This document shows, one piece after another, positions 47,313 through 59,026 of a DNA stretch of 64,000 bases. Each line of letters starts with the position of its first letter. Position 1 is the first letter of the stretch. A program made the translations under genes and the position numbers. The notes beneath the pieces were generated by a model that saw only the letters and a program-made list of their open reading frames with translations, searched no databases and was not told the DNA's origin. The stretch is from Microstegium vimineum (lineage: Eukaryota; Streptophyta; Magnoliopsida; Poales; Poaceae), in contig CM039120.1 of assembly GCA_022036555.1 (NCBI GenBank), positions 18,554,350-18,618,349 of the forward strand. Reading direction: 5' to 3'.

Positions 47313-49115
47313 TCATTTGTTGCAAAACCGGCCATTGCTCCTCACAAAGCTAGGCTTAGGAGTTACACAGGCTGACTTGCCCTTCTTGGGGGTATAACCC
47401 AATCCCTCTTTGCAAAGGAAGAATCTTTGGCTACCCAAGCACTTTAGCAAGCGGGCATCTCCACCATATGCCTTACTCAAAGCATGAGTGAGTTTATTAA
47501 CATCAATTTTCAATTTTTCATTTTCACTCACTAGTGTAGCATCAACCATTGAGCTCTCACGAGTGGATGTGCAAGTGGAGGTGCTACATTGTGTTTCGGT
47601 TGGGGTGACAATGATAGGAGTGAAAAATGATTCATCTAGAATATCACAAGTGACTCCAATATCACATGATGTAACAATCTTATCCTTGTTTTGTTCAAGG
47701 AGGGAGGAGTGAGCTTTTTCAAGCTTGTAGTGAGTCCTCTCAAGCTTCTCATGGGCTTCCATTAGCCTCTCATGAGAGCCATTGAGCTCATCAAAGGATT
47801 GTTCAAGAGCCTTAAGCTTCTTGTTCAATTCTTTGCACTCCTTCCTCTTTGTCTCAAAGCAAGCATAAGTTTGTTTCATCATATCTACTAGCTCCTCCTT
47901 GGAGTACTCCTCCTCATCATCACTACTATCATCATCACTATCACTATCATCATGATATTGTACCTTAGATGGCTTAGCCATGAAGCATGATGGAGTGTCG
48001 AAGATAGATGGCTTGTTGTTGATAGCAATGCTTGCCAATGCCTTCTTCTTGGACTTCTTCCTCTCATCATCCCTAGAGTCATCATCAGAAGAGTCACTAC
48101 TATCTCAAGTCACCATATAAGATTCACCCTTCTTATTCTTTGTGAAGGATAGCTTCTTCTCCTTCTTGTCATGCTTGCTCTTCTTCTTCTCATCATCATC
48201 ACTATGATTGGGACAATCCGCAATCATGTGACCGGTGCTCTTGCACTTGTAGCATCTCTTCTCATATTCTTTGCCCTTGAAATTATCTCTTCTCTTTCTA
48301 GCACCACAACCCTTCTTCTTCATGAACTTGCCAAACTTGCGCACAAAGAGGGCCATCATCTCATCATCAACATCACTTGCATCTTCATCATCACTAGATT
48401 CTTGCTTCTTTGCTTTGCCCTTGCTCTTGGATGATGAAGCCTTGAATGTTAAGCTCTTCTTTTCTTTCTTTTCTTCCTTGATCTCTTTTTCTTCACTTTC
48501 TTCATTATATTGCTCTTCGGTCATTATCTCACCAAGTACTTCATTGGGAGTTATCTTGCTCAAACCATCTCTCCTAATTATTTGCCTCAAGGTTTTGTAT
48601 TTCTTGGGAAAACAACCAAGAAACTGGTTTGAGAAGTCCTCATTCTTAACCTTCTCACCCAAGCTCTTGAGATCGTTGATGATCACTTGGAGCCTATGGA
48701 ACATCTTCGGGATGGACTCATCATCCTTCATCTTGAAATGAGATAGCTTGTCCTTGAGCATGTACAACTTGGTATTCTTTACCTTTGAAGTGCCTTCATA
48801 AGTATCTTCAAGTCTCTTCCACACTTCACTTGCCTTCTCAAGATCTTTGATTTGTTCAAACACCTTGGAGTCAATGTCATTGTAAATCACATTGAGTGTC
48901 ATGGTGTTGCATTGTCAGTTCTCTTGCTCTCTAGGTGTGGGATTATCCTCATCAAGGATGACATAGTCCTTTTCGGTCATGGTCCACACATTCTCATGTA
49001 TTGAGCCTAGATGCATCTTCATCTTCCTCTTCCAATAATCAAATGAGGTGCCATCAAACATTGACCGTTTGCTCCCCACATGGTTGAATGATATTTGAGC
49101 CATCACTAACACCAA
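47313..49115 (-). pseudogene. Copia 2 gag
   Basis: The start used is ATG 49115 (a nearer ATG, MAQISFNH, follows). FDGTSFDYWKRKM is the DUF4219-like entry. The UBN2 core runs about 48900-48500, and a CCHC knuckle CYKCKSTGHMIADC lies near 48230-48270. Acidic and coiled-coil linkers follow to 47313. In-frame TGA stops at 48915-48917, 48105-48107 and 47313-47315 break an otherwise continuous frame; the first two fit TGG to TGA changes. Confidence 0.85.
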
Positions 49116-49149
49116 AGGTTGTTAAGCCTTGATAATAGCGGTGACCACG

Positions 49150-49161
49150 GCTCCGATACCA
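49150..49161 (-). other. Primer binding site of Copia 2
   Basis: On minus TGGTATCGGAGC, two bases from the LTR edge at 49164. It differs at one base from the site of Copia 1. Confidence 0.85.
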
Positions 49162-49163
49162 CT

Positions 49164-51007
49164 TGAAAGGTCCTAGATGGCTAGAGGGGGGGGGGTGAAT
49201 AGCCTAATAAAAATTCTACAAATCACTAGAGCAAAAGGTTAGATAACACTTAAGCAAAACTGTTTGCTCTAGCTCTACTTGGGGTGCAAATCCACCTATC
49301 CAATGCAATTCTAGTTAGTTAAGTGCCTAACAATCAATAGCAAGAACCTAAGGCACTTAACACAAGCTATCAAGAACAACTAATAAAGAAGCTAACTAGA
49401 CAAGATATGAAGGAAGTAAATACAAGGAGGAGGATGATTGTTATAACCGATGCCTTGTAAAGAGAATATACCAATGTGAAGACCAATCACAATAATATCA
49501 CCAAGAGTAGCCGGGAGACAAGATTGACACAAGATTTTTCTCCTGAGGTTCACTTGGTCGCCACCAATCTAGTCCCCGTTGTGTCGACTACTCAAGTGGT
49601 AATTCGGTGGCTAATAGGCAATGACAAGCCTAGCCCACTAACTCGGGCATCACAAGAATCCACCCAAATGAGAGTAACTCAATGACACGAGCAATCCACT
49701 AGAGTTACCCTTTGGCTCTCTGCCGAGGTGGGTACAAGCCCTCTCACAATCGATGAAGCCAGCCATGAACAATCACCAACACATGCCGAAGCTTCTCCTC
49801 AATCGCCAAGCCGTCTAGGTGTTGGCAAACACCAAGAATATAAAGAAAACCCGCGACGATGACGATGACCAAGTGCCACTAAGATGCAATGCAATGATCA
49901 ATGCACTTGGATCACTCAAACTCTCACAAGAATGCAATTGAAGCAAAGAGAGATGAGTTGGGGGCTATCTCAAGCAAGCACAAAGAGTGAGAATGAATGG
50001 GAGGTGCAAGAGAGAGCCCTAGGAGCCGGCCAAACCACTTTTATAGCCATGCAAACCGAGCTAGCCGTTTGCTCCACTTTTCCCACTCCTCTGCGTGACT
50101 CCGGACGTAGGTTGTATAGGGGTACGGACCATCGCGCGTGCGTCCGAACCCTCTGCCATTTGAATCTTGTCGTTGGTGCCTTCTTCTAGAGCTGACGTGT
50201 CACCTCTGGTCGCTAGGAACAGTAGCGTCCGGATCCCTTTCTGCTTGCGTCCGGATCCAACACAGAGCCGATCCAGAGAGCACATTTGCTTCGGACGTGC
50301 GTCCGGTGTCCTGCGTCCGGACTGCACTTAGCGTCCGGATGCTACGCAGAGAGCACATAGAGAGCTCCAAAGCTCCGGACTCACGACCGGAGTTCTGCGT
50401 CCGGACGCACAACAACGTCCGGATCTTCTGTCCAGTGAGGCCACGCCTTAGGGTATGCCTGCGGTCGCATCCTCATTGGTCCGGACCGTATCTTCCTTGC
50501 GTCCGGACCTGCGTCCGGAGGTCTATCTCGTTCCAAACCGAGATGCGTCTTCTTCTCCAAGCTTCCATGTGCTAAACACCTTGTGATCCAACACTTGGTT
50601 ACCTGTGTTAGCCTTTTACAATATATTTCTTGGATTTTATTTAGTTCTTTGTGTCACTTAGGTTCATTTTATATGGATGCAATGCAAACCTAGTGGCACA
50701 TGATAACCATAATCGAAACGAGTTTTCCCTTCTTGATAGTATGGCTATCTATCCTAAATGTGATCACACTCTCTATAGTGTCTTGATCACTAAACCAAAA
50801 ATGACCCTATGATATACCTTTGCCTTGAGCCCATTTTTGTTTTTCTCTTTCTTCTTTTCCTTAGTCCATGAAGCACTTGATCAATGCACCATTGTCATCC
50901 TTCTAGCTCCATGTGTCAAGGTGGATTACCCTATCTTGATCATACACTTAGCAATAGGGTTAGTCCATAGGTTTCATCAATTAACCAAAACCAAACAAGG
51001 TCTTTCA
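49164..51007 (-). repeat. Copia 2 5' LTR, full length (1844 bp)
   Basis: Plus-strand ends TGAAAGGTCC and GGTCTTTCA; the outer edge joins the captured LRR gene. It includes the TCCGGA-rich block (50095-50525) and an outer 475-bp part (50533-51007) absent from the other LTR. Confidence 0.88.
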
Positions 51008-51267
51008 CCCGTCCAGTTGGAGTGCAGGTCCAGCGCCGACCGCTACGTGTCGCGCAGCACCAGCAGGTCGCGCCGCTCGTCCCGACGCTCCTCCAGATCC
51101 ATCTCCGTCACCTCCGCGCCGCCCCGCTCGGGCGGGAGTAGGGCGGAGCTGCGCGTTCGCGCCTTCGCGGGATGGGGATGGCCGCGCGCGGTGCCGTCGC
51201 TGGGGACCGCCCGCGTGTTTGCGGGGTGGGGAGGAGAGCTCGCCCGCTCGGCCGGTGTTGGGAACAT
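51008..51267 (-). pseudogene. Captured LRR receptor-kinase fragment, N-terminal part
   Basis: On minus from ATG 51102 (MDLEERRDERRDLLVLRD) there is an in-frame TAG at 51043-51045, then RSALDLHSNWTG. This joins without a gap in frame to PPCHGERSRWRGVSCDG at 41603. The series DLLVLRD...RSALDLHSNWTG is the usual start of the LRR N-terminal cap in such kinases. A Leu codon probably became the TAG. The frame is open upstream to 51267, but that part is low-complexity and probably not coding. Confidence 0.75.
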
Positions 51268-51629
51268 GCGGGAGTAGGGCGGATCTCTCGCTGCCGTCGT
51301 CGGGGACGGCCCGTCGGCCCGTGTGTTTGCGGGGCTGGGAGGGGAGCTCGCGGTGTTGCCCGCGTGGTCGGCGGCGGGGATGGGCAGGAGTAGAGCAGGG
51401 CGCTTGCGCGTCCGATGGATGGAGAGGAGCTCGCGGAGGCTAGCATCGGGGACTCATGAGAGCTCGCGACGGTCGGCGTCGGGGACGAGCATGACGCTCG
51501 CGCGTCCGCTGGGCAGCTAGGAGACGGGATACCGCGGCCGGTGTAGTGGAGGCGTCGCTTCCCGCTGCGAGGTGGAGCGCGGTGGGGCGGGACGACGGTG
51601 AGGCGCGGTTGGGGTCGGCCATGTTGGGC
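51103..51629. repeat. GC-rich degenerate tandem repeats inside the MULE
   Basis: Units of about 100-115 bp recur, containing GCGGGAGTAGGGCGGA, GCCGTCG, GGGGACGGCCCG, GTGTTTGCGGGG and GGAGAGCTCGC. Frames on both strands are a by-product of the GC content. It could be captured 5' flank of the LRR gene. Confidence 0.5.
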
Positions 51630-51886
51630 GGCGACGGAGTATTTCATGGAGAGGTGTGTCTTGACATGTGGGGCCCATCGGTTAGTGGCCATGCACGCCA
51701 TCCCTTCGCCACCGTGTCAAACCGCTCACACGCTGGACGCCATGTCAGCGAAACCGCCCTCCCAAAACGTCCTAGGGGGTTCGTTGTCTGGTTTGCAAAA
51801 CTTTAGAGTGCTCAATACCCGGTTTTGTAGTTAGGGGCCTAGGTTAGACACACCCCAAATAGTTCAGGGATAAGTAGACTTTTTCC
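51630..51886. repeat. Right terminal inverted repeat of the MULE
   Basis: About 257 bp, the uninterrupted partner of 40504-40865. The outer end reads GGGATAAGTAGACTTTTTCC, followed by AATTATTAAT (51887-51896). Confidence 0.85.
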
Positions 51887-51896
51887 AATTATTAAT

Positions 51897-54105
51897 TATT
51901 AATCCTATATTTCAGCACATCCACTCCATCCCGGTGAAACTAGCAAGTGCTGCTTGTGGTGGGCAGAAAATATGCTGGAAGTCTGGAACGTGACAGCAGA
52001 GCTGTCGTTACGTTCCATGAGAGCGATGTTTTGCAAGTGGTAGTCAATTATATATATACTATGGAGTATATATAATTCTGTGTAGGATCTTGAGAAGTTG
52101 GAGTGCAACTCTCTGCTAGCTACCGATCTCCAACGCAAAAGTATATATAGGTATGGTGGCGACGTTATCCGAATGTGATTGTCGTTCCAACCCAGCCATT
52201 ATTTTTGTTTAATTTCTCAAGTACTATCTTCATTCTTAAAATAATGTAATTCTTATTATTTTTCAGAAGTTAAACAGTTTAAACTTTAACTAAAATTATA
52301 TAAAAAATAATAACATTTATAATATAAAATATATTATTAGATTAGTTATAGAATATATTTATAATAAAATTATTTAGAGATATAAATACAGTATTATTTA
52401 ATATAAATACAGTGAAATATAAACTATCTTGATCGACACCATTCTCACACAACGACGGATTAATATTAAAAAAACGCAGAGCAGACACAGGGTGTTTGGT
52501 GTAGACGTGTAGTGCTGCCCGTGAGCAGGGACGACAAAGCCATGCATCGGACGCCAACTGACCTGGGCACTGCTACTCCTTGTTACATAGTACTACATTC
52601 GTCTCTAAAAAAATATAATTCTTATTTTTTGAGAAATCAACTAGTTTAAATTTTAACTAAATTTATATAAAAAATAATCCCATTCGTGATATGAAAAACA
52701 GATAATTATATTAATTATAGAATATTGCTCGCAAAAAAATATTAATTATAGAATATATTTTCATAATAAAATTATTTAGAAACATAAATGTATATTGTAT
52801 ACTATTTAAAGTTGATAAAGAATGGACACACTTGACTGGCACCATTTCAGCAATTACATTCCTTTTGGTGACGGAGATAAAGAATACAATTATTGAAACC
52901 GTGCCGATCAATCTAGTCCATATTTGATCAACTTTATATTAAATAATATTAATATTTATGTCTTTAAATAATTTTATTATAAAAATATATTCTATATCTA
53001 ATCTATTTTTTTATATAACATGAATGTTCATATTTTTTTATAAAATTAATTAAAGTTGAGACTGTTTGACTTCTTTATAAACGAGAATTGTATATTCGGA
53101 GGTACCGTGACGCACACAATCTGGTGATGGTGGGTGTAGTCTCAGTCTCTCAGAAAAGAAAAAGCCCGGTGGTGTCGTGGGGGTACTGGTAGTAGGAGGG
53201 TGTCTGGGCACCACCGGTTCGTCCGGCAGCCGCGACACTGACTACATGAGCAGCAGTTTATATTCATAATTTTTACTATATGTTTACATATATATTATAA
53301 ATCGAGAAATGCTAAAAACGTCTTAAAGACAAAGAAATTAAGTTTTATGTTGTGAAAGATCTGCCAGAGTCAAGTCTTGTGCAGTACTGTAAGTCCATGC
53401 GTCAAAAGGTCATGATTGATCGTTAAATCGTCAATTCCAATTTGAATTTGCATGTGTGAGCGCGATTTCATATTCCGCTTTGAACGTGGGCCGTGCGCCC
53501 GTGCACATGTGCCGCTACAGGCCAGGCCTCACAGCGAAACTAATAGTGGGCTTGCTGGGCTTTGCCTGTGGGCTGGAACCTGATCCATATATACTACTAC
53601 TCTTTGAGCTCCCCTAAAAAAATATACTACGTACTTTTTGAACCGCTATATATGTATGGATTGTCCCATCATTGAAGTTTAACAAAGTTAAATCGGTCAT
53701 TAAGCACCTTTTGAATTCCTCCACGATGCTTGGGGTTGCCCACAAATAATATACGTCCAACATGAACTCCTTATGAATGTGGTCAAGAAATAATTTAGCA
53801 CTACACCAGTACATGTACAACTAATTTTATAGACACTTTACGATAATTACAATACTAATTTACGAGATTATAGTAACTCTTTAGGATGTGATTTACTATA
53901 ACTTAGTTTTTAGCCATTTTGATTTACTATATATATCCCATCAATTTTAACAAATGGCAATACTCTCTCCAGTCCAATTCATTGGGCATTATTTCTCTTA
54001 CATCAAAAGTCAAATTAATTTATAATCTTTGACTAATAACTTTTAACTATTATATTTATAATCAATTAATGCTTCTCCTATATATATCGTCCCTGCTATT
54101 GCTTA
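51897..54105. other. AT-rich intergenic DNA with diverged MITE copies
   Basis: Three related AT-rich segments share ATAGAATATATTTT and AAAATTATTTAGA. They lie at about 52225-52440, 52595-52830 and, inverted, 52920-53070. They look like diverged copies of one Stowaway-like family. No gene seen. Confidence 0.45.
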
Positions 54106-54352
54106 CTCCCATCCCTTCGTCCCATAATATATGTTGTTCTTTTGGTGTCCATGCCACAAGTTTGACTTGATTTGTTGAAAATACATGTAACATTTATATA
54201 TCTTCAAATAAATTTATTAAAAAACTAAATTCAAAGATCTTTTCAATAATATTAATTATGCACTATAAATATTAATATTTTTAATATATTTAGCCAAAGT
54301 TGTTTCTAAAAAAAAATTAAAAGGGATACATATTTTTTGGACGGAGGAACAG
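54106..54352. mobile_element. Stowaway MITE, just downstream of TauE-2
   Basis: Between TA dinucleotides, the left end contains CCTTCGTCCCATAATATATG and the right end TTTTTTGGACGGAGGAAC. The interior resembles the one at 30727 (CCACAAGTTTGACT, AAATTTATTAAAAAACTA). It ends about 20 bp from the stop codon of TauE-2, so it may supply its 3' UTR. Confidence 0.7.
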
Positions 54353-54374
54353 TATCATTGGCTTGAGTTGGTCC

Positions 54375-57300
54375 CTACACCTTGCAAAGGCTTTCGAAGC
54401 CCATGTACTGATGCCGCTCCATCCTGCGAACTATGTTTGAGATGCCTACCCCACCTGCAAGCCATTCAGAGACCATGGTTTTCGATAAAATTAAATATAA
54501 ATAAACAAAGCTGTGTTCCAGAAAGCATCGGTTAATTTGAACAAAAATAGTTAAAAGCATATAGTGTAGGTGGGTAGTGTAGTACCGAGAGTAAGCGCGC
54601 TGACGAAGATCATGGATGCCAATATGAAGATGATGAGGGACGCCCGCCCCAACCAAGCGATCAGCTTCCTCACCAAGTGCTGCCCGGTGATGGCGGCCAC
54701 CAATGCCACGCCCGTGAAGTAAGCAGCTGAATGGATCACCAAGAAATATACTTCTATGAGATGAGATGAGGCGAGAGGGTAAACTGCATGTGGAACTCGC
54801 CAAGACAAGTAAACAGAGCTTAATCAATGATGGATGGTATACAGTACCATAAGGCACTGGGAACCGGTGCAACAGGTAGTACTCCACGACAGACATGGAC
54901 GACGAGAACATCATTGTGAATGTGGCTGTAGCACTTGACACCTGTGCATAATTCCATCATTAATGAACAGAGCACACGTATATTTCACTTGCTGAATATA
55001 ATGCTCACGAAAATTTCTCCGAAATTATTAATCCTGCATCAATCCCAAATAATAAAGAGGTGAGCATTGTAGTATTAGTACCTGAGGAGGAATTCCGAGC
55101 TCTAGGAAGAGTGGGCCCATAATGAAGCCACCACCCATGCCTAGCAGGCCACCGATGAGTCCTGCTAGGATGCCAAACAGGCAGTATACCAGCAGCTGGC
55201 GAATTCTTAGGGTACTCTGCTGCTGGCTTCCCTTAGATGACAGCACCCTTTTCCCTGTTCTTAGCCCATGGGCTTCATACACTGTCACTCCAACTGCCAC
55301 GGGGATCTGCATATGCATCCGAGTATCCGAGACCAAGAGAAAGAATAATTAGTACAATTCTTTAACCATGCTATATATATTTCTTGAAATACGCTTGTCT
55401 GGGTAGCAAGGAGATTCCCATTCAAACCCTAGCTAGAATTGTTATATAGGAGCAATTACCTGGAGTGAATTCAACACCCAGTACCAAATGGAGCAAGAAG
55501 CAACGTAGTTCTGCAAATAACAAGACAGAAACTAAATCAATAATTTAATTCCGAGTAAACTAATTTTTCCTGAATCTATTTAACAGTTAGACAAAAGTAT
55601 GCTCAAGGTTCTAAAATGTATATATATATTTAGCAATCTAAAATTGAATATGTAAATTGGATAGATTTTTTTTATAATTATAACATTCACATTAAATTAA
55701 AAACCAGTTGGAACATAAAGTTAAGTTTCTTTCACTACTATTTGCTTAGGTTACAATGACTGTGTAGGTACCATACTTCAAGTACCAGGTATAGAAAACT
55801 TTATTTGTTTCCATCAGTATTTTGGAACAATCGATTACTGTATCTATATATTATCTCTGATGAGGTAAGATAGATCATATGTGCTCCAGCTAGCCCCACC
55901 CAGTTATATAGTAATCCGATGTACCTAGTAAAGAAATCCCTTATGCTTGCACCGTGCGCTCCCACCCGATTTGTGACATTACAGTTTAGTCTTCTATATT
56001 TTGCACTAATGATCCACTACAGAGACAGTTATTTTTCCCCCAAGCCCCGCTCGGTTTTGTGTTTGGGATTCTCACCTTTGTGACCTGAAGTCCAAGGAAT
56101 GCCACCCAAACGAATGCAAGAAGACCGAACTCCTTCCAATAAATGTTCTTCAGACCTGATGTCTGAAATGTAAAATAGTGTCCATATCAAGATCCTTATA
56201 ATCATGACTTCAAAAGGTGATGTCTATGTATGTACATGATGCTTAATTACAGCTTCATCTGATGTGGTTTTTGCCTTATTAGCAGCAGCATCTGATTCTA
56301 TAGGGATTGTTGTTGCATGCTCTGGTTCCTGACCTGGTATTTTGGGAAAAATAAAATATTGTAAGGATTAGAAAGAGCATTAATTTCCTTTTGTGAGAGA
56401 TTGACTTTGTCGTTGTGTTTAATTTCGGTGCTCTCTTACATATCTGCTCCTGTCTTTTTGCATCCTCCTGGAAGAGGCGAAGAGATAATAAAGTAGTTCC
56501 ATTAGTGCAACAGGCGATGATATTAAAGAAAGAAGGAATTATTATTAGTGGTGTCTTAAAGATGACTCGACACTGAAATAAAATAAAATTACTGGCAAAA
56601 TAAACATTACCCTGTTCTTTATGGTCTCTTTCTTCCAAGTTTCGAAGCCCTTGAGATATGCCTTAGTTGATGTCACTGTTTTTCAAATTCCGATGGACAA
56701 AAATCAAGTCAATTATTTAGAAATTCGATTCTGATTTTTGATGGCAGTAGTACTACATGGGATGGATATACTGTAGTATAGAAAACAAGAAGCGGCCGGC
56801 CGGGCACCTAGGAAAATGGTTATGAGGAGAGCCGTGATGAGCCAGTTGGGGAATATGACATTGAAAATGACGCCAATGCTGACCCCAAGCATGAGCATAG
56901 GCTGCATGAGCAGGGCAAGGTCGTAGTCGATCAGCGGCATGTCCAGACTCGGGTGCTTCAGCTTCAGGTTGTAGTAGACAGTCGAAACGGATCCTCCCAT
57001 GATCATGCCTGACCACCCAATCAATTTCTCAATACAATTATGGATGAAACAAATAGAGTATACAACTATACAAAAAAAGAAAACAAAATACACTTACATT
57101 TGGATATGGCAGTGGATGACTTGGGGTCAAAGCCGATGATGAGTGCCAGCATGGGCACGAAGATACCGCCACCGCCGACGCCGCCGACGCTCCCGCACGC
57201 CGCGCCAAAGAACCCGATCAGTGAACCCACCACAACTCGCCATCCAAATTCCATGGGCTGTATGTATAGTATATAGGAATTCAGCAGGCCAAATTTTTAT

Positions 57301-57572
57301 ATAGCTTAATTAACGAAGCCATGCATATATTGCAAAAACCTTGCCAATCAATAATAGTATATTATACTCCTATATCCGAAGCAACGCAAGCAGAAAAAGG
57401 TTTTGTCTGCGTTAATTACCGGCCAAACGTGGTGGTACGCCTTGGCATCGTTCCCTGCAGGTGTGGCGGTTGCTGCTGCTGTCGAGTTCCTGTCGGCGGC
57501 TGCCACGGCAACGACGACGGCCACCGCGAGCATGGCAACGGCGTGCCGGCGCCACTGATGCTGCCTCGCCAT
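54375..57572 (-). CDS. Sulfite exporter TauE/SafE family protein, copy 2 (12 exons, intact)
   Basis: Exons on minus: 57420-57572, 57098-57257, 56808-57008, 56611-56675, 56440-56467, 56251-56333, 56076-56162, 55460-55510, 55082-55306, 54848-54941, 54586-54726, 54375-54454. They add to 1368 bp (455 aa) with all introns GT-AG. Exons 2, 3, 4, 7, 8, 10 and 11 have exactly the lengths of TauE-1. It has a hydrophobic Ala/Val N-terminus, the two glycine-rich TauE motifs (GGVGGGGIFVP and GGLLGMGGGFIMGP), several membrane helices and the C-terminus QYMGFESLCKV. The start ATG at 57572 is chosen by alignment with copy 1; an in-frame ATG at 57659 would add 29 residues. Membrane transporter family; plant substrate unknown. 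Confidence 0.9.
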
Positions 57573-57906
57573 CCGGCCGGCCTGCTGTCTCTCACTGGCC
57601 GCCCCGCCCCACGCCGCAGCAAGGATGATGGATACCACGAAACTAAAGCAATGATGCAATGCAACGGCACGCGGCCTAACTTGTGTTTAGTATCAGTAAT
57701 GCGGCCGGGGCGCTCTCCCACTCCCAGGAAATTAAGTAGCAGCAGCAGCAGTCTCTAGAGTGTCCACGGTCGATGTTGATGTTGGTGTGAAACATTTCTG
57801 CATCCGGGTCACATCTCGTGGTGTTTCACTGCGGTACGTAGCGCCTGCACTCAGGCGTCGTCGTGTACTCGTGTCTCGTGAGAACCCAACTCGCCCAGCT
57901 TTCTTT

Positions 57907-57968
<62 letters not shown>

Positions 57969-58261
57969 CGTATATATAATTCTAGCTGCGCAGCACGTAC
58001 GACACGTTGATCTCGACGATCAGGCGTTGGCCCAATGCTATGCAACTCCTGAACCAAGTACGCCGTTGCGTCACCACTGATCGATGATATGCCATATAGA
58101 CTCCATCCACCATCGCCAATTCGCCATTACCGTACGTCTTCCTCAGCCCGCCCACCGTACCATGCATTCTTGAATTCAGACATCTCCATAGCTATGATGA
58201 GTCACATTACTTTAGCACGGGAGGCCGAGGGACCGAATAATATGCTAATTTCTTTTTTAAT

Positions 58262-58296
<35 letters not shown>

Positions 58297-58327
58297 GTGA
58301 ATTGATTACTACCTAGCTTCTCCTCAA
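57573..58327. other. 5' flank of TauE-2; microsatellites, no gene
   Basis: Probable promoter and 5' UTR of TauE-2 up to about 57760, then an AC microsatellite (listed) and an AT then AC tract at about 58263-58297. No other gene. Confidence 0.45.
57911..57966. repeat. (AC)n microsatellite, 28 units
   Basis: Perfect AC repeat about 340 bp upstream of the TauE-2 start codon. Confidence 0.95.
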
Positions 58328-58518
58328 GGCCTTGTTTAGTTCTCACCTCCTAAACTAAAGTGGACTAAAATATTTTAATCACCTTTTAGTATCTCTTGAG
58401 TGATTAGTGCAACTAAAGTGTTTTAGTCACCTTTTAGTGACTTTGTTTGGCACTTAAGTCCCTAATGTGACTAAAGTTTAGTCCACTAAAGTTTAGGAGG
58501 TGAGAACCAAGCATGCCC
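58328..58518. mobile_element. Tourist-like MITE
   Basis: 191 bp. The left end GGCCTTGTTTAGTTCTCACC and, inverted, GGGCATGCTTGGTTCTCACC continue into CTCCTAAACT on both sides. The flanks are CAA and TAA, a probable TAA target with one change. Confidence 0.75.
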
Positions 58519-58738
58519 TAAATCAAAATTTAGTTTTTCTAAGTAAAGTAAAGCTACTATAAATTTAACAAGATTTATCAAAACAAGATTTCCAAAATTA
58601 TTTATGCATGATTCCAAGTGAGTAACACAAGATACATTATATATATAGCATATATTCTTATAATGTATTTATTTGGTGTTATTATAAACAACGATGTTGC
58701 TTTTTCTTATAAAAAGTTGGTCAAATTTATTATAGTTA

Positions 58739-59023
58739 GGGCATGTTTGGTATAACTCTGCTTCACTAGTGAAGCTGTGTTTTTAGAAAATACCTTAATG
58801 AGCAACTCTCTAGGTGAAACTTAGCTATTTTGGAAAAAATATTTGACAAAATAGCTTCACCAATAACTTTATGTATGAATATAAGAGAAAAATAGAATAG
58901 AGAGAATTGTGATAAACTACTATTTTCAGATTCATCCCACTTTATATCTTTGTGAGGGGAACGGGTGTTTAACAAAAAAAAACATGTTACAACAGCTTTT
59001 GTATCAAACATGCCAACATGCCC
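58739..59023. mobile_element. Tourist-like MITE, TTA target
   Basis: 285 bp with ends GGGCATGTTTGGTA and, inverted, GGGCATGTTGGCATG, flanked by TTA at 58736-58738 and 59024-59026. Confidence 0.82.
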
Positions 59024-59026
59024 TTA

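Larger units (their letters stand above)
41604..51007 (-). mobile_element. Copia retrotransposon 2 (SIRE type), inserted in the Pack-MULE
   Basis: A minus-strand element of 9.4 kb with 5' LTR 49164-51007, PBS 49150-49161, gag, protease, integrase, RT, RNase H, a polypurine-rich zone and 3' LTR 41604-42983. The ends are TGAAAG.../...CTTTCA. It splits the LRR fragment of the MULE. The gag to integrase part is in one frame with several TGA stops. Two opposite frame shifts bracket 46065-44908. It is not autonomous. Confidence 0.92.
40504..51886. mobile_element. Pack-MULE carrying an LRR receptor-kinase fragment, split by a Copia element
   Basis: Long terminal inverted repeats run inward from 40504 and 51886. 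The outer ends share AAAAAGTCTACTTATCCC, a typical Mutator-like terminus, and the match extends about 250 bp on each side once a 108-bp MITE in the left arm is removed. The flanking 10-bp target duplication is exact. Without the 9.4-kb Copia insert the element is about 2.0 kb. Between the repeats lies GC-rich host-like sequence in which a leucine-rich-repeat receptor fragment reads on minus. There is no transposase. This is a Pack-MULE by structure: terminal repeats plus captured gene sequence. Confidence 0.88.
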
